Part shown: piece by piece, positions 6,313 through 10,836 of the stretch
Layout: each line of letters begins with the position of its first letter
How positions within the stretch are numbered: the first letter of the stretch is position 1
Assembly: GCA_900764215.1 (NCBI GenBank)
Contig: CAAFNI010000195.1
Location: forward strand, 1 to 10,836
DNA length: 10,836 nt
Reading direction: 5' to 3'
Source: an uncultured Sutterella sp.
GTDB taxonomy: Bacteria > Pseudomonadota > Gammaproteobacteria > Burkholderiales > Burkholderiaceae_F
Position numbers and translations under genes: made by a program
Notes under the pieces: model-generated
What the model was told of the DNA's origin: nothing
Databases searched by the model: none
What the model saw: only the letters and a program-made list of their open reading frames with translations

Positions 6313-6314
6313 CC

Positions 6315-6617
6315 CTGTCGGCCGGACAGTCTTCGCTGCTGCACAACGACACGCTCGCCGCCGTCGCCGAAAGCCGCGGCAAGTCGGTCGCTCAAATTGC
6401 GCTTCGCTGGCTCACGCAGCGCGGCATCGTCCCCGTCGTGAAATCCGCCAATCCCGAGCGCATGAAGGAAAACCTGGACATTTTCGACTTTGCGCTCACG
6501 GATGAGGAGATGCGCCGGATTGCGGCGCTCGATACGGGACACACCTGTTTTGCGCCGCGCCAGACCGGCCCGGCGGTGGAGGACTTTCTCGAAAAGTCGC
6601 TTCAATATCAGCTCTAG
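6315..6617 (+). pseudogene. Aldo/keto reductase, 3' part of gene split by insertion
   Basis: 100 codons plus TAG, starting LSAGQSSLLHNDTLAAVAES and continuing without interruption from the 5' fragment that ends at AWSP. It includes GKSVAQIALRWLTQRGIVPV and the cofactor-binding VKSANPERMKENLDIFDFAL, which contact NADP(H) in this superfamily, and ends in the variable C-terminal loop. No start codon or ribosome-binding site heads this fragment and its first codons are remnant sequence, so it is unlikely to be translated. Neither half shows a further frameshift or internal stop, so the insertion looks recent relative to gene decay. Confidence 0.92.
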
Positions 6618-6647
6618 GAGAGAAAGGCGATCCCGTCCCGCAAGGCG

Positions 6648-6668
6648 CCTGTCGGAGCGCCCGACAGG
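6648..6668 (+). other. Hairpin downstream of the aldo/keto reductase remnant
   Basis: CCTGTCGG (6648-6655) pairs with CCGACAGG (6661-6668) around AGCGC, with further pairing outside if one G is bulged. It begins 30 nt after the reductase stop but has no following T-run, so it is not a canonical intrinsic terminator. It could be a 3' stabilising stem or a Rho-dependent region boundary. The rest of the gap up to 6848 must hold the promoter of the next gene, but I see no clear sigma-70 pair. Confidence 0.4.
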
Positions 6669-6848
6669 GCGTCCGAGCGCGTGGTGCGGGTTTGTCCGCT
6701 ATCTTCCGGGTCGGAGCAAAGGATATCGTAATGGAGTTGAGTGACAGAAGCCTGCTTTCGAGCGGCGCTGTCGCAAACGTGACGCCGCTCTTCCTGCGGG
6801 TCTTGACCGAGGCCCCGGGCGGCGCCCGAAAGAAGAGGAGAATGGCTT

Positions 6849-8639
6849 ATGAAGCTTTCCATGTTCGCCGCGGCCTGCGCGCTTGCCGTCGGTTCCATGT
6901 CGGCATCGGCCGCCACCTACGTGCCGGGCACCTACACCTACAAGGTCAACGGGCACAATGCCGCCATGACGGTCGCCGTCACGGTCTCGAAGCACAAGAT
7001 CGAAAAAATCGACTGGTCCAAGAACCTCGAGACCATCGGCGTAGGCCAGCTCGCGCTGGAGAAGGTGGGCAACAAGATCCTTGAAAAGCAGAGCCTCGGC
7101 GTCGACGGCGTCACGGGCGCCACGATCAGCTCGATGGCGCTCAAGTACGCCGTCACGCAGTGCCTCAAGGAAGCCAAGGTGTCGGATGCCGACCTTCAGG
7201 CGCTCAAGAAGAACGTTGAAGCGCACAAGGCGCTGCCCAACACCATGAAGACCCAGGTCGTCATCATCGGCGGCGGGGGCTCGGGCCTTGCGGCCGCCGT
7301 GGCGGCCTCCCAGGCGGGCGCCGACGTGATCGTTCTTGAAAAGCTCGGGCTCCTCGGCGGCTCGACCAACGTCTCCGAAGGCGCCCTCAACGCGGCCGAC
7401 CCGGTCCGACAGCCCAAGCAGGGCATCGAGGACTCCGTCGCCAAGCACATCGATCAGACCCTCAAGGGCGGCCACAACATCGGCAACCCCGAGCTCGTCA
7501 GGCACCTCTGCGAAGGCGCCTATCCGGCCATCCAGTGGCTCGAGTCGATCGGCGTGAAGTTCAAGGACGAGGTCGGCACGGCGACGGGCGCCCTCTGGCA
7601 GCGCTCGCACTATCCGTCGACGCCCTCGGGCAACTCCTACATCCGCGTCTTCGAGAAGTACATCGCCGCGCATCCCAACATCCGCGTCATCACCGACATT
7701 GAGGCCAAGGACATCCTCAAGAACGCAGAAGGCCGCGTCACGGGCGTCCTCGCCAAGGACAACAAGACCGGCCGCTACACGCTCTTCACGGCCGAAAAGG
7801 GCGTGATCATCGCCACGGGCGGCTTCGGCGCCAACGTCAAGCTCCGCCAGGAAGTCAACACCGGCGTCTTCAAGGACTATGACCTTGGAAAGAGCATCGG
7901 CTGCACGAACTTCCAGAAGTCCGCGCAGGGCGACGGCATCCTCATGGGTAAGGAGATCGGCGCGAACGTGATCGGCATGGCCGACATTCAGGTCCATCCC
8001 TGCGGCACGCCCGGCACGGGCCTCATGGAGATGATCCGCACGTCGGGCCGCAACCGCGTCTTCATCAACACCGACGGCAACCGCTTCGTCAATGAGGGCG
8101 CCGCCCGCGACGTGCTCGCCAAGGCGATCTTCGCGCAGAAGGGCTCGACCTACTACGTGCTCGTCAACCATCTGCGCTATCCGAGCCTCACCTGGGTTGA
8201 CAACAACGGCGCCAAGGTGGGCGACATGATCGAGCTCGGCCGCGTCGTCGCCGCCGACACGCTCGACGAGCTCGCCGCCAAGCTCAAGATGCCGGCCGCA
8301 AACCTCAAGGGCTCGATCGACACCTACAACGCCGTCGTTCGCGGCGAAAAGAAGGATCCGCTCGGCTTCGTCGCCAACAACAAGGCCGACAAGGTCATGA
8401 CCGAAGGTCCCTGGTACGCATGCCAGAAGGTCCCGACCGTCCATCACACGATGGGCGGCCTGCAGATCAACACCGAAGCTCAGGTGCTTGACGTCAACGG
8501 CAAGGTCATCCCCGGCCTCTACGCCGCTGGTGAAACCACGGGCGGCATCCACGGCTCCAACCGCCTCGGCGGCAACGCCATTGCCGACGTGATGGTCTTC
8601 GGCCGCACGGCCGGCACGAACGCCGCACAAGGGAAGTAA
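6849..8639 (+). CDS. Exported FMN-binding, FAD-dependent fumarate reductase-type flavoprotein
   Basis: 596 residues. The signal peptide is about 1-21 (MKLSMFAAACALAVGSMSAS, then A). About 22-110 is an FMN_bind domain with D86-G-V-T-G-A-T92, the ApbE flavinylation motif in which T92 would carry covalent FMN. From about 134 comes a fumarate reductase/succinate dehydrogenase flavoprotein domain: VVIIGGGGSG for the FAD ADP moiety (137-146), VIIATGGFG (319-326), NEGAARD with R420, HHTMGG with H532/H533, and GSNRLGGNA with R572; these correspond to the carboxylate-binding and proton-transfer positions of Shewanella fumarate reductases. There is no CxxCH haem site, so electrons must come from a separate partner. 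Related enzymes reduce fumarate, urocanate, methacrylate or other enoates; the substrate here cannot be assigned. Start: GAGGAG at 6835-6840, 8 nt before ATG. Probably a single-gene transcript ended at 8704-8739. Confidence 0.92.
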   Translation: MKLSMFAAACALAVGSMSASAATYVPGTYTYKVNGHNAAMTVAVTVSKHKIEKIDWSKNLETIGVGQLALEKVGNKILEKQSLGVDGVTGATISSMALKYAVTQCLKEAKVSDADLQALKKNVEAHKALPNTMKTQVVIIGGGGSGLAAAVAASQAGADVIVLEKLGLLGGSTNVSEGALNAADPVRQPKQGIEDSVAKHIDQTLKGGHNIGNPELVRHLCEGAYPAIQWLESIGVKFKDEVGTATGALWQRSHYPSTPSGNSYIRVFEKYIAAHPNIRVITDIEAKDILKNAEGRVTGVLAKDNKTGRYTLFTAEKGVIIATGGFGANVKLRQEVNTGVFKDYDLGKSIGCTNFQKSAQGDGILMGKEIGANVIGMADIQVHPCGTPGTGLMEMIRTSGRNRVFINTDGNRFVNEGAARDVLAKAIFAQKGSTYYVLVNHLRYPSLTWVDNNGAKVGDMIELGRVVAADTLDELAAKLKMPAANLKGSIDTYNAVVRGEKKDPLGFVANNKADKVMTEGPWYACQKVPTVHHTMGGLQINTEAQVLDVNGKVIPGLYAAGETTGGIHGSNRLGGNAIADVMVFGRTAGTNAAQGK

Positions 8640-8703
8640 GCGCCCCTACATGCCTGCGTCCTTCCTGCAAAGAGAAGGGCGCCGGCACGCGGTCTGAATG
8701 CAA

Positions 8704-8739
8704 GCCCCTTCAGGGTGAGAGCCTTGAAGGGGCGTTTTT
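8704..8739 (+). terminator. Strong intrinsic terminator after the flavoprotein gene
   Basis: GCCCCTTCA (8704-8712) pairs perfectly with TGAAGGGGC (8725-8733), and five Ts follow after one G (8735-8739). It lies 65 nt after the stop codon and ends the reductase transcript. Confidence 0.92.
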
Positions 8740-9050
8740 ATCAGAGAAAAACCGGGATTTCTTCAACCTTAAGAGGGCGTCCGGCATATCAAATTCAGAG
8801 TTCCCGAAAAGGATCTCTGTTTATCATGGAAAAGGTGTCGGGCGTGAAGTTCCCGTACGCTCTTTCGCGTAAGCGCTTTCCCGAAGTTTGCGATCATCGT
8901 TGTTGCAGAGTTTTTCGGCAATGGCCGAATGCGGCCCGAAACGCCTATGCTTGAGGTGTTCGGCCGAAATTGGGCGTGCGCACCGGACCGCGTCGCCGAT
9001 CCGGCCGATTGACGTTCACACGCATTGTTGACCAAGGAGAGGAAAGAACC
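8740..9050. other. Intergenic region upstream of the exported hydrolase
   Basis: 311 nt without a supported gene; the short ORFs lack ribosome-binding sites and protein-like composition. It contains one small perfect hairpin, TTCGGC (8914-8919) with GCCGAA (8924-8929), loop AATG. It presumably carries the promoter of the hydrolase gene, but no convincing -35/-10 pair with good spacing is visible. Confidence 0.5.
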
Positions 9051-9899
9051 ATGAGCAAGAAGTTAACCGCGCTTGCCGCATCGCTCGTCATGATCGCCGC
9101 CGCGTCGCCCGCGATGTCCGCCGACATTCCCCAGGGCTCGATCAAGGGCAAGGCCTGGGTTCAGACCGACCGCACGATGGCCGAGGCCATGGCGCAGTCC
9201 TGGACGGTGCTGCCCGCAACGGTGACGGGCGACAAGCTCTACGAAGGCACGAACATCGGCGCGCCCGAAACGAAGGGCAAGGCGCCCGCGGTGATTTTCG
9301 TTCACGGCTCGGGCGGCATCAATCCGCACATCAAGGCCTTCCAGAAGCGCCTCGCCGAAGAGCTCGGGATCGCGAGCTTCACGCCCGACTCCTTCCAGCT
9401 TCCGGACCGCATGACCTACAGCTCGCCCATCGATCCGATGGACTATGAAAAGATCCATGCGCTTCGCGCGTCCGAACTCTCCGCCGCCGTCGAATTCCTG
9501 ACAAAGCAGCCCTGGTTCAACGGCCGCTTCGTGATCGCCGGCACGAGCGAGGGCGCGGTCGCGGTCGCACGCTACGTGCGCGCCGAACATGCGCCCGCCG
9601 AAGCCGGCCGCATCATCTTCTCCTGGTCCTGCGAAAACAACTATCACGTCGTCCAGCACAAGACCCGCATTCCCGCGAACATGCCGGTGCTCAACATCAT
9701 GAGCTCCAACGACAAATACTTCTCCAAGGCCAATTCGTATCTCGGCAATCCCGACGCCGTCGGCAACTGCAGCAAGGCGCTCGAAGGGAATCCCAACGCC
9801 CGCATCGTGCTCATCAAGGATGCGCCGCACACCCTCATGAACGAGCCGCAGGCCCGCGAAGCCGAAGACCGCTTCCTCAAGGACGTGCTCCTCAAGTAG
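9051..9899 (+). CDS. Exported alpha/beta hydrolase, dienelactone-hydrolase-like
   Basis: 282 residues. The signal peptide is 1-24 with AMSA before the likely cleavage. The mature part is an alpha/beta hydrolase: strand AVIFVHGSGG (80-89) forms the oxyanion-hole loop, and GTSEGA places the nucleophile S166 in a G-x-S-x-G elbow. D221 (SSNDKY) and H260 (DAPHTL) are well placed to complete a Ser-Asp-His triad. A Ser nucleophile fits esterases or peptidases; classical dienelactone hydrolases use Cys. The substrate is unknown. The start follows AAGGAGAGG at 9034-9042. It is a single-gene transcript between its own upstream region and the terminator at 9957. Like the neighbouring flavoprotein it acts outside the cytoplasm, but nothing else links the two. 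Confidence 0.85.
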   Translation: MSKKLTALAASLVMIAAASPAMSADIPQGSIKGKAWVQTDRTMAEAMAQSWTVLPATVTGDKLYEGTNIGAPETKGKAPAVIFVHGSGGINPHIKAFQKRLAEELGIASFTPDSFQLPDRMTYSSPIDPMDYEKIHALRASELSAAVEFLTKQPWFNGRFVIAGTSEGAVAVARYVRAEHAPAEAGRIIFSWSCENNYHVVQHKTRIPANMPVLNIMSSNDKYFSKANSYLGNPDAVGNCSKALEGNPNARIVLIKDAPHTLMNEPQAREAEDRFLKDVLLK

Positions 9900-9956
9900 T
9901 CCGATTTCGCTGATGGCGGTCGGACACGTTCCGCTCCGCAGTCACTCTCGGCATTC

Positions 9957-9989
9957 AAGGCCCGCACGGCGTCGCCCACGCGGGCCTTT
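9957..9989 (+). terminator. Intrinsic terminator after the hydrolase gene
   Basis: AAGGCCCGC (9957-9965) pairs perfectly with GCGGGCCTT (9980-9988) around a 14-nt loop, running into TTTC. It lies 58 nt downstream of the hydrolase stop. The T-run is short but the stem is strong. Confidence 0.8.
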
Positions 9990-10006
9990 CGCCATCCCCG
10001 GCGCCG

Positions 10007-10035
10007 TTGACTTCCGTTCGGCTCCCCTCTAACAT
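10007..10035 (+). promoter_or_regulatory. Promoter of the MarR gene, predicting a leaderless mRNA
   Basis: TTGACT (10007-10012) and TAACAT (10030-10035) are separated by 17 nt, matching the sigma-70 consensus at 5/6 and 4/6. The A of the MarR start codon at 10042 is the 7th base after the -10, the usual transcription start distance. No ribosome-binding site is present between them, so the transcript would begin at or next to the ATG. Confidence 0.65.
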
Positions 10036-10041
10036 CGGCTC

Positions 10042-10485
10042 ATGACTGACACCACCCGCATTCCCTTTCTCGCCGGCCGTCTCTCGGAAGCCGCCTCCAA
10101 CTTCATCCTCACGGCGCTCAAGCGCGAGGGCTGCGGCGACCTGCTCCCGTGCCACGGCGACATTCTCCATGTTCTCACCCGGCAGGAAACCGCCACCGTG
10201 GTCGAGCTTGCGCGATTGACCCACCGATCCAAGTCCACCGCATCCGCGCTCGTCGCCAAGCTCGTCGATCTCGGCTACCTCCAGCGGGAGCGGTCGACCT
10301 CGGATTCGCGCGTCATTTACCTGCGCCTCACGGACAAGGGCAAGGCGTTCATCCCGATCTCCGAGCGCATCTCGGCCGAACTTCACGACACCGTGACGAA
10401 GGCCCTGAGCGAAGAGGAGGTGCGCACGGCCGAAGCGCTTCTCGTGCGCGTACTCAACCGCTTCGACGAAAAATCCGACGCCTGA
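10042..10485 (+). CDS. MarR-family transcriptional regulator
   Basis: 147 residues, typical MarR size. N-terminal helices (1-45) form part of the dimer interface. The winged helix-turn-helix runs from about 48 to 100: ATVVELARLTHRSKSTASAL is the helix-turn-helix and the following recognition helix, and DSRVIYLRLTDKG is the beta wing with the characteristic DxR. C-terminal helices (about 101-145) complete the dimer. A Cys pair at 31 and 37 (GCGDLLPCHG) is present; redox sensing is possible in this family but is only a suggestion here. The start ATG has no Shine-Dalgarno and follows a promoter by 7 nt. It lies upstream of cysK on the same strand; the palindrome at 10519-10549 could be its operator. 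Confidence 0.88.
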   Translation: MTDTTRIPFLAGRLSEAASNFILTALKREGCGDLLPCHGDILHVLTRQETATVVELARLTHRSKSTASALVAKLVDLGYLQRERSTSDSRVIYLRLTDKGKAFIPISERISAELHDTVTKALSEEEVRTAEALLVRVLNRFDEKSDA

Positions 10486-10490
10486 CGACG

Positions 10491-10519
10491 TTGCAAAATC
10501 CGGCGCCATGGCATAAGAT
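10491..10519 (+). promoter_or_regulatory. Promoter candidate for cysK
   Basis: TTGCAA (10491-10496), 17-nt spacer, TAAGAT (10514-10519), each 4/6 to sigma-70 consensus, starting 6 nt after the MarR stop. The predicted transcription start falls about 10526, inside the first arm of the inverted repeat at 10519-10549, about 175 nt upstream of the cysK start. Confidence 0.4.
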
Positions 10520-10549
10520 TCATTCCTGAGCGACTCGCTCAGGAATGAA
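10519..10549. repeat. Perfect 14-bp inverted repeat in the cysK leader
   Basis: TTCATTCCTGAGCG (10519-10532) pairs perfectly with 10536-10549 around ACT. It is immediately followed by a second stem, GCCCT (10552-10556) with AGGGC (about 10563-10567), which repeats the CTGAGCGA sequence of the first. No T-run follows, so it is not a standard terminator on this strand. Placed at the predicted start of cysK transcription, it could be a regulator operator or a 5' RNA structure, or a 3' stem of the MarR mRNA. Confidence 0.6.
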
Positions 10550-10700
10550 ATGCCCTGAGCGAAGGGCGATTGCAGGCATGCCGGATCGTCCCCGACGCTT
10601 CTCAAACATGACGCAGGCTCTTTCGCCGAACCCGCTCCCTCGGACGCCGGACGAAGGCTGCGCCCCCAACAAGCACTCCCAAACGCACAGGAGACACATC

Positions 10701-10836
10701 ATGATTCATCAGTCGAGCCTTGATCTCGTCGGCGGCACGCCGCTTCTTCAGCTCAACAACTGGGCCCGCAAGGAGGGCCTCAAGGCGAACGTCATCGCCA
10801 AGATCGAAGCCCTCAATCCCGCGGGCAGCGTCAAGG
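10701..10836 (+). CDS. cysK: Cysteine synthase A, N-terminal part, cut by window edge
   Basis: The first 45 codons encode a PLP fold-type II enzyme: LDLVGGTPLLQLNN, an IEALNPAGSVK segment ending with the PLP-binding lysine K45. O-acetylserine sulfhydrylases make cysteine from O-acetylserine and sulfide in the cytoplasm. The NPAGSVK form and the start LVGGTPLLQL fit CysK; cystathionine beta-synthase-like and CysM enzymes share this segment, so the subclass is likely but not proven. The start is fixed by CAGGAGA at 10688-10694. The 5' leader contains a promoter candidate and a strong palindrome after the MarR gene. Confidence 0.88.
   Translation, partial: MIHQSSLDLVGGTPLLQLNNWARKEGLKANVIAKIEALNPAGSVK

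Larger units (their letters stand above)
2786..6314 (-). mobile_element. TnpB-like, transposase-less element (IS607-style GG junctions) inserted in an aldo/keto reductase gene
   Basis: Deleting these bases joins the reductase codon CCC (2783-2785) to CTG (6315-6317) in frame, giving a normal 285-residue enzyme. The ancestral site read as TCG-CCC-CTG has four Cs; each junction keeps three, so a CC dinucleotide (GG on the other strand) is present at both ends. Minus-strand junctions read CAG-GG-TATTTG and AATAAC-GG-GCGA. A GG core without a longer target duplication is known for IS607-family serine transposases. The cargo is one large TnpB-like nuclease gene and a structured non-coding tail. 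The motif AATCTACC recurs near both ends in opposite orientation. No TnpA (Y1 or serine recombinase) is encoded, so the element is probably mobilised in trans. Confidence 0.85.

Noticed and set aside
2786..6314. CRISPR array associated with the Cas12-like nuclease
   Set aside because: No regularly spaced repeats of 20-40 nt are present. The only repeats are 8-12 bp end motifs, which fit a transposon rather than a CRISPR locus.
2786..6314. IS200/IS605-type (Y1 transposase) element
   Set aside because: No Y1 TnpA (HUH plus Tyr) is encoded, and the duplicated GG/CC at the junctions fits IS607-type recombination better. The hairpin at one end alone is not enough.
6699..8630. A 643-codon minus-strand frame opposite the flavoprotein gene
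   Set aside because: Antisense shadow of a well-supported fumarate reductase-type gene with strong codon bias. Repetitive Asp/Val/Leu/Ala composition and no family motif.
8715..8954. A 79-codon plus-strand frame between the flavoprotein and hydrolase genes
   Set aside because: It begins inside the terminator stem, has no ribosome-binding site and no protein-like features.
9063..9830. A 255-codon minus-strand frame opposite the hydrolase gene
   Set aside because: Antisense shadow of a gene with signal peptide, Ser-Asp-His motifs and its own ribosome-binding site and terminator.

Overview
The window is a GC-rich bacterial chromosome segment. Gene content suggests a betaproteobacterium, plausibly a Sutterella/Parasutterella-like gut anaerobe: an exported FMN/FAD fumarate-reductase-type flavoprotein, a SugE-type exporter, and LysR- and MarR-type regulators. 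That placement is an inference from gene style, not a database match.

Layout, left to right. 1-159 (-) is the start of a chorismate mutase-domain protein, probably the P-protein PheA, cut by the window edge. 160-685 is non-coding with several hairpins. 686-1012 (-) is a SugE/Gdx-type SMR exporter, downstream of and probably co-transcribed with a LysR regulator (1073-1975, -). Divergent from LysR is an aldo/keto reductase gene (2231-2785 plus 6315-6617, +), split by a 3.5-kb insertion. Beyond it lie an exported FMN-binding/FAD-dependent reductase (6849-8639, +) with a strong terminator, an exported dienelactone-hydrolase-like alpha/beta hydrolase (9051-9899, +) with a terminator, a MarR regulator (10042-10485, +) and the start of a cysK-like cysteine synthase gene (10701 onward, +).

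The insertion (about 2786-6314) is the outstanding object. Removing it rejoins the aldo/keto reductase in frame to exactly 285 codons plus stop, with only a CC/GG dinucleotide duplicated at the junctions. A GG dinucleotide core is the junction signature known for IS607-family serine transposases. The element carries one large gene on the minus strand: a 945-residue protein ending in a TnpB/Cas12-type RuvC nuclease with inserted zinc ribbon (catalytic residues D713, E823, D905; Cys 877/880/895/898). Ahead of the nuclease, instead of a compact TnpB body, are four tandem modules of about 115 residues. Downstream of the gene, up to the element end, are about 480 nt with many short perfect hairpins and no convincing gene, where an omega/right-end guide RNA would be expected. 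No transposase is present. The working model is a non-autonomous, RNA-guided TnpB-like element with an unusually large, repeat-containing effector.

In the rest of the window, the LysR/SugE/aldo-keto reductase cluster looks like a divergently controlled locus with a T-N11-A operator candidate. The reductase and hydrolase both carry signal peptides, so they act outside the cytoplasm. The MarR gene looks leaderless, and a promoter candidate followed by a 14-bp inverted repeat lies between it and cysK.
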